Origin: Phoronis australis
Taxonomy: Eukaryota; Phoronida; Phoronidae
Direction of reading: 5' to 3'
Length of the DNA: 64,000 bases
NCBI GenBank assembly: GCA_002633005.1
Contig: NMRA01000775.1
Location: 7,532-71,531, forward strand
The first letter of the stretch is position 1; each line of letters opens with the position of its first letter. The translations under genes and the position numbers were made by a program. Below the pieces are notes generated by a model. That model saw only the letters and a list, made by a program, of their open reading frames with translations, did no database searches and was not told the origin of the DNA. Positions 32,760 to 47,266 of the stretch are shown here, piece after piece.

Positions 32760-35700
32760 TATATTAATTGATTTATATATCCCAACGGTAATCCAGTCCC
32801 TGAGCTTGTGTTAATGTGTATAGATAACGAAGCGGCTGACTACGATGAGCAAACAAAAATTCATCTTGTGGTTGTTAAGAAATATTTCCAAGCACTCTAT
32901 ATCAAATCACAAAGATGTTTTGTCAGTTAGCAATACATGTTCATCACGGGTGTCTAATAAATTAAGTAGACTGTTAGCGGGGTGCCCCTCCATGATTGAT
33001 GAATACGTCATCAGTATTTAACATGTGACCACCAATCCCATTACTGTCAATGAAGGACTCGTATGGAGGATCACGTAACCGTGCAGTTCCCCAGTGTATA
33101 ATTATATGACAAAAAAATTAATACATGTCAGAAACACATTAACAAGCCATTCGGGTAGATTACGAATCTAAACTGACGAATAATTACATTAAAAATAAAT
33201 GTCATTCTACATAAAAAAATTAATTGTCTCATGAGGATTTGAATAAGATTGAGGTCTAGGAAATTTATGTCTCCATAACTGAGTCACACACTCAAACCAT
33301 ATTGACAACATACAAATTGTCTGAAGATAGCCCCATGGGTGGATTTTTGGGATGGGCCTATTTTCAGAAATTCCCGGTAGAGGGCTTAGCACAAGCAATC
33401 AGCCGCTTCCACGTAAACAAATGGCATGCGTTAGACTAGCACAGTAAACCTAAGCAAAACACCAGTACCACCGTAGATTGTTCTCAAAAATGCAGGCCTT
33501 GCAACCAGCGCCGAATTTGCCAACAACAGTTTTACAGAGTTTGCCTTTGTAGATCCGATCTCGACTTAAGACTAGATGTAATTTCTGAGAACTGGTGGTT
33601 CCTTTCTATTTGAAGGGGCGCACGCTCGCTGCACCCAAGTCACCCGCTGGGCCAAGCCAACTTATTGGACCCGAAACCTGTTCAAGAAAGAGGACACCCG
33701 CGCCTGCCCTGAGCGCTCGCTTAAAGAACGGCATGAGCATGATCTTGAGCGAGTTACACGTGCGCCCGCGATCCCTTCTTTAGCTTATTTGTTACAAGAT
33801 GGCGTCCTGTCTAGCGTTCGGCATGACTTTTTAAACAGTTTTAAGGTGAGCAGTGACAATGCTTTTAAGCGGTACGCATTGGAATACACCACGATTTGTA
33901 CGACAAGATCGTAAGAAGTAACTGTGGTAAATTTGGCACAGAAACGCCTCAAAGAATTTTATTAAATGACCTAAGCTTGCTTGATATTGATTACAGAGGT
34001 TACTTTTTGTTTTCTGTCACCTCTGAAACAGTGACACTTGTGATTAGACTTATCGAGTTTCATAAGTTCGAATTGCAAAATATTGTCTCCTGTAAAAATG
34101 ACGACTATTGTATTGATTTATTGATAGCTGCTTTCCTGAACGCCATTTTGAAATTGCTGCGAGCGCACTCTGTCGTTCAATAGCGAGCTCCTACTAAGCT
34201 TGCGCTCGCTCTCACTTTGGACCGCGCGCTCTATTGAAGAGGCTTTTGATTTCGCATGATAACGTAATGTCAGTTTACCTCGAGCCGAGACATCGCTCCT
34301 AATCTGATTGACGGGTAATTTGAGGCCAGTTAAACGTTTTAAATTAAAAGTTATTCGTTGACAAAGGTCGGGTTCGATCCAGCGTTAGACGAAACCCTCT
34401 CACAGCTTATCCCGTACTTTCGTACGTAAGTTTTACACTGCTCTTGTTTCGTTTTCGTCATCTAAAAAGCTATACAGTGGCTTTGATCTGCTTACATGTG
34501 GTTGTAAACGTGGCAGTGATGTTGGAACAGCGTTGAAATTGCAGCAAGGGAGAAAAGTGAGAACCTAGTTTCCCATGTCTCAATCTGTTGGGAAGACAGT
34601 CGCAATGGTTTTGCTTTGCATAATCGTCTCTTAAGTTCAATGTGCTAACAGTTATGCAATCGTAACTGTGATCTTCATCTTGACCATCATCACCATAGTC
34701 GTCATCGTCGTCATTATTGTCATCGTCATCATTGTCACTGCCACCGCTGTTATCTCCATTGTAGTAACCGACGTAAACTCCGCATTTTGCCATAGGTGTT
34801 TTTGTTTAGGTGGCTGTAACGGAAAAACTAAGTCGGTGACTCCAAATTTGAATTAGGCAAGGACCAAAAAAAAACAAAATATGAAAAATCCATATAATAT
34901 CAACGATAAATAATTCAAACATCTGCAACACCGTGTTTCGTAAAATGTTTCGTGGCAGACGTTTCTTTAAAATCTTAAGACTATGTATCACACAATACAT
35001 GCAGTTTTACAGTTAGTTTCTGGTAATTAGTTCCAATTGATCCTGTTTTGCTTTTATTTCATTTTAATACGCTTAATTAGCGGATCAATTGTAGCATTCT
35101 GTGCGCTTAATTTAGTTAAACTGAAAAACATTGAGCATGACACGATCAATGCCAAGCAATCTACAAGGTGTAACCAAAACACGGCGAGCCTGTAGCTATG
35201 GGGTCTGAAAAATGCGGGGTCCACTCAGCGGCAGCTTAGCTCCACCTGACTAGGTACAAATTTGCTCTAATTTACCTGAAATAGATCCGTGAGGCGAGGG
35301 ACTATGACTACCACACATCATTTGACAGAGTGTCTGAAAATTGGTTAAACAATTTGAAATTAAAGTGGAACAATGCCATAAGACTGGTCACTTTTTGGTC
35401 TTGTCCCGAGCACTTGGATTCGACCAGGTAAGTGTAGGATTATAGTAATGAGAAGAAAAATCACATTTTGATTAGACACACCTGATGAAAATCCTCGAAC
35501 GGCTAATCCCCTTTCAATATATAGCAGGACTGAAGACGAGACTTGTACTCCAGCTCTTCCACACTCCGGACATGACCAAAACTAGTCGTCATCATGCCAT
35601 TTTAAAAGCGACGGTTACGTGTACGTCTGCCTTTCCATGACAAAGAATCTGCCATTAGGGGGAGGTGTTTCCTTGGCTACGCGTATCTAGTCGCAGAGCC

Positions 35701-37163
35701 AATTCTCACATTCCGAAATCACCACTCTCTGATTGTGTGAGGGTAGAAGAAAATGATTTATAAGTAACTTAATTTTCGAAATGTAGTGTCGCTAATACAC
35801 ATTAGAGCCCGCCCGGAACACTTCGGACATTTTCATTCCCTAAAAGTACCATTCAGAGGTTTTTCATATTTCCACATGCGCCAATATTAATCGTCACGTC
35901 AAAGTGAATTGGCCAAGATAAAATAGTGTTCAAAGTGAACTGGACAACGTCGAAATTCGACAGATTTTCGGCTTATAAAACCCCGATTAAATATTCATTG
36001 CTTTTAGACTTGAAGCCATTTCCATTATGAATAAATTCCGACATTTCGACAAGTGCACTACAAAATTGCTTTAGTTCATGATCTTGGCAAGAAGTTTATT
36101 CAAGTTTGGTAAAGTATGGAAGAGTTCTGTTCTATATTTATTTTCGTTTTTGCAAACTATTCTGTAAAGTTAGAATCACAGAAACTTGTACGCTATTCAT
36201 ACTCGTGGTTCCTTACCGGTTGAGACTGGTCAACATTATTCCCATTTTCAAGAAGAATAAAAAGCTTGTTCTACAAGCTGCAGGACTACGTCTGCGTTCT
36301 GAAATATAATGGAGAATACCGTTTGAGGCTACATTATGAACTGTGCTTCTGTACAGGATCATGAAATCCCGTGGAAGTCAAGGAAGTCAACTGGTTGGTT
36401 ATAAATTGTAACCGAGCTTTTTGACAATGTTCAGCAAGGTCAACGCAACGGCGTTGATGTATTAGACTCCGTCTAGATGTAGGCGTTTGACAAACTGGGT
36501 CAGTCACAGCCACCAGACCTATGTAACGTGCATTAGTAACTTCCCATCCTCTAGTTGCCAGATATGTTGGCGGCGTGTCCTTTTATGAAGCACAGGTTAT
36601 CTCAGATGTACAACAAATCTAGGTTCAGCAGCTACTGTGATGAAACACGGTTACACGGACAGCGCAGTTGTCGGATTAAGTTCGACATACAGGTAGGTGA
36701 CAGCGAATATTTTTGTCTACCGTCGCTTTTGATTTTGACCTGGCGTAAAACTTGAGACTTTTGCAAAATCGTGATTTTGACATTCTGAAACCGCATGCTA
36801 CTAAATTAAGTTAAGATATTTACCCAGAAAAAAAGCTGCGGACTGCTTGAAAATGATTGTCAGGAGCCAGCGGTCGTAAACGATACCAACTAAGCATCTC
36901 ATTTCTTATCTATGACTTTTTGAACGCTAATAGTACTCAGCACAACGTTTTTGACCAAACCAGTAGCCTGCTTTGCAACTAGCTTTTAGAATTGTTTTTG
37001 CAACATTTTATTTGTTTGCAAGATGTAACTACACTACTATGAGGTTAATGGAAGCCATTGCCATACGCTGATTCCTTGAAAACTAAACCTATTGGTCTAC
37101 GTTGTGCCCGTGGCAATGTGTGCTGACTCAGTGATTTAAAATGTCTCTATTCTAACTGTTAAT
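32760..37163. other. no gene recognised; one GAT/ATC microsatellite
   Basis: Contains an ATC/GTC-rich tract (about 34668-34780). A GC-richer patch around 33600-33830 includes a YY1-type CAAGATGGCG near 33796. A 95-codon open frame at 33896-34183 resembles nothing I know. Confidence 0.4.
34668..34780. repeat. ATC/GTC trinucleotide microsatellite
   Basis: Imperfect run of ATCATC, GTCATC and GTCGTC triplets, the complement of the GAT-type tracts elsewhere in the window. Open frames across it are artefacts. Confidence 0.85.
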
Positions 37164-37595
37164 ACAGTTGAATGAAAGAGTTGAAATTCCATATGACAAA
37201 TACACGCGATGAGCGCACCAAACGACATCGAAGTGTGGGATTGTAGTTGAATTAAAGAGTCGAAATTCCAGATGACAAATGCCAGCGATAAGCGCACCAA
37301 ATGGCATACAAAATGTAGAAGTGTGGGATTGTAACTGTACAGTTGAATGAACGATTCGAAATTCTAGATGAGAAATGCACGCGATAGGGGCACCAAATGA
37401 CATCGAAGTTTGGGATTGTAACTGCAAATACAGTTGAATGAAAGATTCGAAATTCTAGATGAGAAATGCACGCGATAGGGGCACCAAATGACATCGAAGT
37501 TTGGGATTGTAACTGCAAATACAGTTGAATGAAAGATTCGAAATTCTAGGTGAGAAATGCACGCGATAGGTGCACCAAATGACCTCGAAGTTTAA
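37164..37595. repeat. tandem array, about 91-bp unit, five copies
   Basis: Units begin ACAGTTGAATGAAAGA at about 37164, 37244, 37339, 37430 and 37521, contain GAAATGCACGCGATAGGG and end in TCGAAGTTTGGGATTGTAA. The first three vary in length (80, 95, 91 bp); units 4 and 5 are nearly identical, so the array has expanded recently. Open frames on the minus strand repeat with the array and are not genes. Confidence 0.9.
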
Positions 37596-38316
37596 TATTG
37601 AAACTTAATTGTATGCAATAATTCTTTTTTGCTCTCAATGACTATTAAATCTCATTGAATGATTGTATGGCTTAGGAAAGTATTACCTACACTTGACACG
37701 ATTGGCTTGCACGCGTGCACCAATGTAGAAAACCTTAGTTACCTTTAAACTGTAAGATAAATAACATTAAATAACATAACATGACTTTTGTGCCCATTTA
37801 CGGTGCATTCTGTAATATAAATGTATAACGATTAATTTTCTACGAAGTGGTGAATGTCAAAAGTCAAGACTGGTCTCCGTTCATGTAGGAAGTACTAAAG
37901 GTCTGCGACGGATCGGAAACAATAAGAAAATCGTAGAACGACAGTACTATGCAGTAGAAAGCTCAGAGTAACATTCTGGTCAAATTTCGTTTGAAATATA
38001 TGTTCAAGATAAAGTCTCAGAAATTAAATTGTTCCAAATTTCGCTTTTGTCGTTTTCATTTTGTGCAACTTGTTTCAATAAAAATCCTAAGAGTCACAAT
38101 ATTTGGTAGCTTGTTATAACAAAGTGGAGCATTTTAGACAATTCCTAGAAGCATTTTGGGAAACGATGGAAAAAGTGCGGTATTAATCCAGTCTGCTATT
38201 TTTGAGAAATGACGTTCAGACGGTTGTTAAGTTTGGAAAGCTCTCAATCTTTCCCATAGCCATAAAGCACAAAAATATATTAAGGAAGTCTGTTATAGAA
38301 ATCACGTTTCATACCC
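37596..38316. other. nothing recognised
   Basis: AT-rich sequence with no gene. Confidence 0.4.
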
Positions 38317-38450
38317 CAGAAACGGATCCAGAAGGTGGGGGTAAAGTGGGTTCGGACCCCAACAACTCTATTACATGGATGAATCTCAAGCTCCCACTAT
38401 GTTTTTGCCTTGTGGGATACCTCCTCAAAAAACTCCTGGATCCGCGGCAG
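38317..38450. repeat. short hAT-like MITE relative
   Basis: The ends CAGAAACGGATCCAG and CTGGATCCGCGGCAG are imperfect inverted copies of the CAG...CGGATCCAG type seen at 32602 and 42176. Length 134 bp; interior unrelated to those two by eye. Confidence 0.45.
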
Positions 38451-41400
38451 CAGATTTCAATGAAGTTATTAATCCGGCACAGGTGATGACGAAAAAAGAA
38501 AAAATAGAAAACCCATTAGCTGCATTAAAGCCACAAAATGATGAAGCGTGTTATTTGATGAATTTCAGAATGTATGTTGTCATAAATTAACTGCGTTAAT
38601 GGTGTAATCATCAAATTCTAACATTTGTCACGTGATATCCGGGCTAGACACTTCATTCACAACTTTTGATCTCAGTATGCAAACTCTGATTAAGCGTGTG
38701 ACACCTCGAAAACGAGTCTTTAGCTCGAAAAGTCGTAGTGGAACACCTGTCTATAGACACGCCACCTGTCTGTAACCACTTATACTTACAGACACACCGG
38801 AGAAGGTAATTATCCTTTGGAACGCAACTTTGTATAAAGTTACCCAGTTAACTGCGCGGACACAAAGTTGGGTGATGAAGGAGCTCGCCAGTATATCCTC
38901 TCACAAATCTCTTGTTCTCTCGGCCATCAAATGTATCTCAGTGCCAAAAAGGTAATGTCGTGACTTGAGCAACAATTTCGGAATAAATCCAACCAAGCTT
39001 ATGCATTTTCAACAGACCTACTGCGGACCGAGCCATTAGGATCCGAGCGTAGTCTTTGAGGTGTTGAATAATTGATTCTATGGATTATTTCAGTAATGAC
39101 GAGGATATATCATAACAGAGGGTTAACAAGATCATTAACTTGGTATGTTTTTCACAAACCATGCATTGGTTAGTAAAAACAATGCTACTGATGAAGACGA
39201 AGTGCCTAATGGTTCACATACCACTAAGACAGAAAGAAAGAGCATGAAATCTACAATAAACGACGCCGGAAACCCATGTTTAACACGTCAATGTTTTCTG
39301 CGATAAGAAAAAGCTAAAGAGTCTCTCTAAAGTTGACTACATTCTAGGCAAGCGGAAAGCTTTTGTTTTCACTGCAAACAATTTCCTTCTGGCGAAAATT
39401 AAGTTTTCAATTACGCACATCCGGGCTATGCGGTAATATCCGTACGATGTCTGGACAGCTATACTTAACGATAGTTGAGCGGCTATCTTAGTAAACCCAC
39501 GTCGTATTTTATTCCCCATCTTAGTCGGTGATACTGACTTGTAACAAAAGACTTCGTTTATCGATTCCATTTAAAAGGTTAAATTTACAAACAAAATTGT
39601 GGTAAGTGCGATATCACTGAAGAATGTATACGAATGATTAAATCAGAAAATACCTGCTGTATACTTACGCAGCTCTGGGCTTGAAATCAATAACTCGCCA
39701 CAGGTGTATTCCTTTAGGTGTGCACCAGATAATTGCACTAAAACACCTAAGAATTTCATGCGTAGACGTTTCATAATTAAAGCCGCAGTAAAAAGTGTCC
39801 CGGTGTTAAAATGTCAATTTTCTCCTCTGGCGTATTTAATCTTACAAATTAAACACGACGATTATTGGCCCAACACTGATCAAGTGTCTTTACCACCTAT
39901 GCCGCATACCGTTTTACGTCACTAGGCCCATTTCAGGTCCAAGAGCGCATGAACCTATGCAGACAGTAAACACAAGAGGGCACTTGCGTCACATGCGCTG
40001 TGGAGGAACCGTCCCAACGGTAAACCAATACTTGAATTCACGTGGGCTCTGAATTGCTCTCATGAAGCTGGCCGTCATAATGGAGAAGTATAAGAGACTG
40101 AAAGAGTTTTATATTTGCAATTTGAGGACGGTATCTGACAAAATTAACAGCCGATGACCTAGTAAATTGGAAATTAACTTTGAGATAACATGGTACTTAG
40201 CGGTTGTTTCTGGGTATATAGTGTGGCAGTTTTTTTTTCAATTCCATTGCACTTCATTGAGGGAGTTTTACTGAAAGTTGGACACGCTTCCGTTAAAAGT
40301 GTGCATTTTAAGGTTCTGAACACGTTGTATGCATTGTTTCAGATATTGCCATCCAGCTGCAGAGCACGAGAACGAGACGAGAATAGAGGAGATGACGGTA
40401 TAGAGGAAGGCTGCGATATCGCGAAGAAGGGAGAAGAATACGAGGAGCGAAAAGATGACAAGGCCAACAGGTGCTTTGGCATCAGAGTCAATGTTGTGTA
40501 TCATCTATTAATATTCTTCTATTTTTAATATTAAAGAAAATCAATTCAGCTTCAGTTGGTGTATGCTTATCATGTCAACAGTGACCTTCGTGAAATGACC
40601 CAGGTACAGACATTGTTCAGGCCCAATGGTCACCCTGTGTACATGGCTAATACATTATGGGGCGATGGTGCTTGCGTTGTATTGTTCCAATATTGCGTTC
40701 TCTATCTGCATACCTATATCAGCCGAATGCAACGCCGGTGGGGGATACCATCGGTGAAAGGCAGGTTAAAATGACACAGCTGAAGCAAATGACAATATGT
40801 CATTTTTCCAAGTCCAGAAACCGTTTCTAATCTTTGTGATCGATTTCATAACAGCAAGAAGTCTAAGTCAGAGGTTGACTTTTGACAGAAGGCGCTGGTT
40901 TACTGCTTCGTTAATAGGCATTTAATGTCTAGTTAAACAGGAAGAAACTCACGTCATACTCTAATTTAATGACTACAGGGAATCATATAGCGTTTGAACT
41001 TGAATCGGAGAAAAGCCACGGGTGGTATGAAATAGAAAAGTGTAAATGTTGGATTTGGAAAACCTTTGATTTTAATCTATTGATTAACTATTGACAGGGC
41101 AGTGACCAAAGATTAAAAATTCCTTGCACACGACCGCAGAATTTGAATTTAAATATTTGAGTTGAACGTTAAATGAACTGAAATAGCACATTGTTAAGAT
41201 AATCTGACAAAGTCATAACTACTCAAGGAGGTAAATGCCTCTTCAATTATTTCAATATAATTTCCAGAATGTCGCCGATGTGCAGACCGTGATGAGGGAA
41301 ACTTTTCACTGATGCAATACAGATTTCAACGCCGATGGCGACGACACAACTTGAGCCCATGCCAGCGGTTCTTGATGGTGATTCTGACTGCCTGATGATT

Positions 41401-42175
41401 TTTTATGTTTGATTCATGGAGTTTGGCTGGTGGTTCACTTCTGTCCGTGGCCTCTTTAAAATACTCCTTCATCTCATTTTATTCCAAAAAATTCAATGAA
41501 CGGATATCATCACAGTCGACACTTAAGCCTAAGTAATTCTCATTCAACACAACACCAAATATGATCAAATACTAAAGGAATTCGATATAACTTTATAGTG
41601 TAATTTGTATTTTTGATGGTGCACCACCACCTTAAATGGGCGTATTGAGTGACTCGCACTTCATTAATACTCTCCACTGCCGCCATATGTAATGGGGCTT
41701 TTGTGGAAACCCCACCCACTGTTTAAAAAAAATCAATAAATTAGAATTTAACTAAGGCAAACACAAACAGGATTAAAAGTTACGAAATTTTTATATTTTA
41801 TTGACATCTTTCGACTGGCGAAACTCATCCTAGGAAAGAATTATCTTAAATCAACTTCATAGGTGTTTAGTTGATGGACACTCCTGTGTAAATGTAACGA
41901 GTATATTGCATTGTCCAGTTTCTTGATAATTACACTACAGATTATTCTCTGATCTCACACATATCCGAAAAGTTGGGATCCTTTCGCTGAGTTACGTCAT
42001 TTTCAGTTTGACCAATTGCACGAAGACGCTGCCCGATCATGAGTCTAGGCATGGTTTCTCTATTCTATTTTCAAAGTAGAGAATATTCTTCTGGACTCAT
42101 TAGCATCCAATTGATTGTTTAAAGCTCTCATCAATTCATATTTAGTAAGGACCAACAGTTGGAATCGTATATGTA
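38451..42175. other. nothing recognised
   Basis: Several 60-110 codon open frames (for example 40190-40528 plus, with its mirror on the minus strand) lack recognisable domains. No other structure identified. Confidence 0.4.
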
Positions 42176-42334
42176 CAGGGGCGGATCCAGGATTTTGAGT
42201 TAGGGGGGGCCACGGCAGACTATTAGCCAGGATTTTGCCCGTCAGACATTCGCAGCCCCCAACTGACACATGGAATCTGGGAGAATTTTAGGTGGGGCCA
42301 TGGCCCACTTGGCCCCCCTCTAAATCCGCCACTG
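42176..42334. repeat. hAT-like MITE, copy 2
   Basis: Starts CAGGGGCGGATCCAGGATTT and ends CTCTAAATCCGCCACTG. It is 159 bp against 158 bp for the copy at 32602 and aligns over its full length. No target duplication is visible. Confidence 0.8.
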
Positions 42335-42358
42335 CCAAACTGGGCGACAGTAGTGTTG

Positions 42359-42535
42359 CTGATGGTGACGATGATGATGATGATGATGATGATGAAGATG
42401 ATGATGATGGTGATAGTAATGGTGATGATGAGAATGATGATGACGATGATTATTGTGCTGCTGATGATGGTGGCAATGATGTTGGTGGTGATGATGACGA
42501 TGACGGTGACGACGAAGAAGATGATGGGAAGGATC
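42359..42535. repeat. GAT-rich microsatellite
   Basis: GATGATGAT and GATGGTGAT triplet tract immediately beside the MITE at 42176-42334. Asp-rich and Met-rich open frames across it are artefacts. Confidence 0.9.
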
Positions 42536-43684
42536 GGGGTGCCGGCGATCGTAATTTGATTGTCTTTATGACGTCGTCTTCCTATATCAATGCAAATAGC
42601 GATTACATTTTTCCATTGAAAGGTCACTGATATCATTGTCGGAACTCAAAGCGCATTGGTTCGTCTTCGTATTCAACTACTTGTTATTGGAAATTATATA
42701 GCTTGTAACAGAAAAGTGAAATCCGTGTTTGACGATCCGGTATAAACCTTTAATGAGAGTTTTAAGTGCTTCTGTGATTGAGTTTCACGTACCAGTGATA
42801 TAATGTACAAATGCATTAATGCATACATACAAACGTCCATGGGTACACACATCATAATAAATTATGATTTATTATCACATAATGTTATTATCTTTATAGT
42901 TTATAGTGGGTAGTGGCACATGAACGTACGTTATGTCATTACAAGTTCATGCAGTATTTAAAGGAACAGTTTGAACGTAAGATTCTCCTGTATAAACGTA
43001 CTCGTTTAAAAACTAAGTTGTTCTTAGAACTAGGTGTTCAAGAACACTAATAGTGCAATTCCTTACTTTGTTCTGCGCAAAACTTCAAATTTCATCTTTT
43101 AATATTTGTTATGATGCATGAACGCAAGTCATATAACGTGCTCTTTATCTCAAGTTTTTTTTCTAGATATCAAAAACTTTTAATGGTCTTCTATTAAAGC
43201 AATTTAAACCTCGTACACGAAGGTTTTTATGAAAACTTGAAACCTTATTATGTTTGAAAACGATTAAAAAGAAATGTAAGGTCTAATACACACCGAATTT
43301 ATATGCGCGAGGGTGAGCACCTAAAATAAATAAAAAAAAGTCGGTGAGGTTTGTTGGCTTCAAAGATGACAAGTTTAACGTTTGCCAAATATCTTGGGAC
43401 TTGGCTTTGCTGGTCAATTGTTGTCAGAGCGTTTAATGGCGCCTTGAGTGGACATAAGGGAGCACTCACTGATGCTTTTCTGTCACTCGTCAAAAACTGT
43501 GTGTACATGAGGAAACGGTGTGACTCGTTTCAACTCAAAAGCGTTATTAAACATGACCCCAGAAAGGTTAGCGAGTCTAATATTTTGCTCGCTGATTGGA
43601 CAAAGAGGTCAGACTACATATGTGAAAAGGAATACAAAATTGACAATCTTCACCTCAAAACCACCACTTCTCTGCCAATTGGCC
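42536..43684. other. nothing recognised
   Basis: A 116-codon frame at 43351-43701 runs into the dispersed repeat and has no known domain. Confidence 0.4.
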
Positions 43685-43855
43685 TATCGCCAGGATTTTA
43701 AGTTACGGCTTAACTGACCAATCAGAATGCAGCATTCTTGACACACCTTCATTTCCAAGACGCCATCTTACCCTACAAACAACACGCTGCTTGGTAAAAC
43801 TTATTATTGTTTGTCGACATTCCGTAAGGGGTCGGAACTTGCGGTTGGTCAATGC
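43685..43855 (+). repeat. dispersed repeat R1, copy 2
   Basis: Same family and orientation as 16503-16670: TATCGCCAGGATTTT, TTGACACACCTTC, ACAAACAACACG, TAAAACTTATT, with substitutions and one short indel (ATTATTG against ATTG). Confidence 0.75.
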
Positions 43856-46800
43856 TCAGCACGAGCTAACTATAGATTCTGAAAACAAACGCGGGGCAAT
43901 TCGGTCAAATTGTTTGCAATTCTGGTATGTTTGAGAGTTACCTGAAATCGTAGCACATACCTCTTCCACTGCTCTGTAATGCAACAAGTCTACAGAGAGC
44001 TATCATTTAAAATGAATCTACAGTGGAACTGGTGGATTTTTTCATTCGCAACATGGTGGAAAGCACAAGGAAATCCGATTTATTGAACCTTCTAACAACA
44101 TATACCTCAAAAAAGCCAATAAACCTGGGTAGAGTTCAGTTGCTGTCTAGCGGCTAGAAAATCTTAGCTAAAATCACGTGTTCTCGTTTAAAATACACGG
44201 CAACATCTCGCAAAATCTCGCGATGTCTTGCTTTTGTAGCGAGGTCCAAGCGTTATTGAATTCTACCCAAGTCTACTCCAAGAATTTAGTAATCCCTGGC
44301 GAGTGCAAACTGACCGCTTCTAGTGTCTACTTGTACGGTGCTACCAATGATCGGAAAAAGGGCCAGCGGCGTCAATATGGTACCAGAACTAATCTAGCTA
44401 GTGTTGAAAGGTATTTTGTAGATATTACCAAAACGTGCTGAAATTAACTCTGTCCTATTTTTCATAAACCCTTTAATTGTTTGACACGAGCTGACACTAT
44501 TCATTTTGGGAAACTCACATTTTTGGATTTCGAAAGTTTGCCTGTATTTGTAAGATAATCCGAAATCACGTCCATAGGCGTAACATTAGGCGATGATCTT
44601 TTGTGGAAACACCCAGTAAGTCACGACAACATAAAAAACGTCGACTTCTCGAAAACAAGACAAAAATGCAGCTGATGAGATCCCAGAAATAAGAATAGAT
44701 ATGCTGTCACACTGGATCCAAAACGGCATAATGTCGTCAAAATGACGCCCCTTAAACATTCCTATTAAGGCTATCAAAAGCCTAGAAGAATGTCTGAGGG
44801 ATTTTTACTTGCATACGACAGTTGAGAACGAATGCTTCGAGTCGCCTCATGCCTATGTGGTCATGAACGCAGCAAGTTGTGAAAAGAGATTAATCCTCAC
44901 TCAAATCCCTTAATTTAATAACTAAATTGACATTCATTTCGCTGTTTCGATCCCATGCTAACGACATGCTTTAACCACCGACTCGATTTTTGTTATCCAT
45001 TTCTTACTTGATTTCGTATCAGTCTTCCGGTACGTGACATGTACAGACCGTTGTGTATAACAATGAGCTGTGACCTACAACAGTAATGATGTAACCCACT
45101 TCGTAGCTGGGGACGATACGTTTTAATGACAATTAAGTTAATTACGCACTGCACTTGAATTCAGTTGACATTGGGAGCAAATGTTGAAACAGCTAACATG
45201 GTTAAAGCATGTATAGAATATATTTACCGAAAACAAGTTTCAACCGAAGCCATAGAGACCAAACGAAAAGACTAATCGAAAATTCCTTACAGCTTTTTGA
45301 GGTAACTGGTCAAGTTTTCATTTAAAAAAAGGTTTCATTAAAATCGACCGAGCGGTTATTTTGCTATGAATGTACCTTTCTTAAAAATGAAATTTTGACT
45401 TTAAAAAGATGTTAACGTAATAATGGCAAATGAATACAGAACGCATTTTTAAACTTCCTGATCTTTTTTCTTTCAGAAAATATATACTTTTACTAGTTGA
45501 CAAAGCTTAGATTTTTGATATACGAGTTAGAATGGAGGTCTTTAAATAAGGTTTGAGGTAGCCTTAATTCGATTGTTTTTCTATAAATACATGTAGGCGT
45601 GCGTATCTGCTTGGCTTACTGTTACGCAAAGACGTGACCTCATCTTCGCGAGAATCCTCGAGCAACTACGACTAACACCCGCACATATTTACGTTCTATC
45701 TAATATACTCTGGTACCCATAACATATGCATACCTTTATTTCTAGTACCGTTGAATATTTATTCTGCTACCATGGGCCTTCCTTTGTTTGTTCAGTGTTT
45801 CTCGCGGTTACGCAATATGGCACGAAAAGGTACTTCACTGTCATTGACGTACTCAACGTTTGAGTGTTTAAGCTGTGTTTTCATGTGTTGATTAAGTACT
45901 GCTATGACTATCTAGCTAGTTCAATACATCGAGAAGACTAAAATGCATTCGAAGAAGACTTTGAACATTTGGCCAAAAATTCTCTGCCCAAGAAAATCTG
46001 GTTGAATTTCAACGAGAAGACACGATTTTAACTTTCAATAACAGCTAGTTCAGACTACCTATGTTCCTAGCAGCTAAGAAAACTTGCTCATGTGTTCAGC
46101 CTAATTTTACGGGCAGTATGGTGGCTAGAAAATTCAAGACCTCGAGAGGTATCGTCACCCACTGGAAGCGAAGCACGCGATTACACTCGATGAGCTTGCA
46201 AGGTGTTGGTGCGATTCAGCTGTTTAAGTTTAACTATTCTGAGCATTCTTCTAGGTTTTTAAAACAGCAAACTTCGTCAAATGATCTCGTAATTCCCAAT
46301 CAATGCCATCAGTACGATCGTAAACATACTGTCGGTCTAAGCAGTTATCCTCGAGAACGCCTGTGACAACTTATAAATCTTTCGAATATCACAAAGTCCC
46401 CTAAATGGTTTGAGGTTGTGCGCAAATAAGACCACCTGCTCCTTCCGGAGTCAAATGAGCGTCAGCAAAACCACCAAAATTGTGGATGACAAGGCCAGCA
46501 AAATGGCTACACGTTTTCTAATGCATTCTTGCAATAACAGAACTATAATTACATCAAATGCTTCACGTTTATTTTGAAAAATATATTACATAACTCCATT
46601 AAATGCACAAATGAACTTACAACAGATATTTATACGAGGACACTCTTACTGTGAGGCATGCTGGGATGTGACGCTAAGTATCAATTGACGAGGGACTACA
46701 TTTTTGTCCACATAAGCCTGCGCCAGTGACTGCATATCAGTCACGAAAAACGTGGTACAGTTCAATGACTACTTCTAGGTGGGTAAAGCGGATATAAATC

Positions 46801-47266
46801 CGCGCTCCGTCCAGGAAGCGAACTTTGGTTTAGTCTGTTGTAATTCGATCTCAACATCTTTCTTACTCAGATAAGAAGTGATATATGACTTTGTAAAGAA
46901 TTCTTGAGGTCTTGCTCGGCGCATGAAATGACACGCTTGACTAGCCAACTTGTAGAATAGAGTCTGCGCTAATTAGCAGTCAGTTCCCTCGAGGGGCTGC
47001 AGTCGCTTTTTGACCAACGTTCGAGACGAGTTTCGTAACGGTAAATGGTCTAATTAAAAAGCTTTTTTCATGACGGAAGCCAGATTTACAGTCGTTTTCC
47101 TTTGCGGCACGCCCTTAGTGAGGACGGACCCCACGGGAAAGTGCAATTTGTTGAAGAAACTCTTAAGCTTTTTACAGCGTTTGTACATTTGCACTAACAA
47201 GTCCTAAACTGAATTCGCTGAAAACGTTTTGTACACTTTCTGAGAAAACGAGAAAACAATCAAGCA
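43856..47266. other. nothing recognised
   Basis: Open frames at 44178-44441 and 46061-46366 (plus) resemble no family. This is the sequence downstream of the neuropeptide gene. Confidence 0.4.

Noticed and set aside
34364-34380. Box-B-like GGTTCGATCC
   Set aside because: Isolated 10-mer without cloverleaf context.
42292-42630. Asp-rich and Met-rich open frames
   Set aside because: Same cause: a GAT microsatellite beside a MITE.
43351-43701. 116-codon plus-strand open frame
   Set aside because: The end runs into dispersed repeat R1 and nothing in it resembles a known family.
44660-44695. CTGATGAGATCCCAGAAA on the plus strand
   Set aside because: GATCCCA cannot form stem II, so it is not a hammerhead core.
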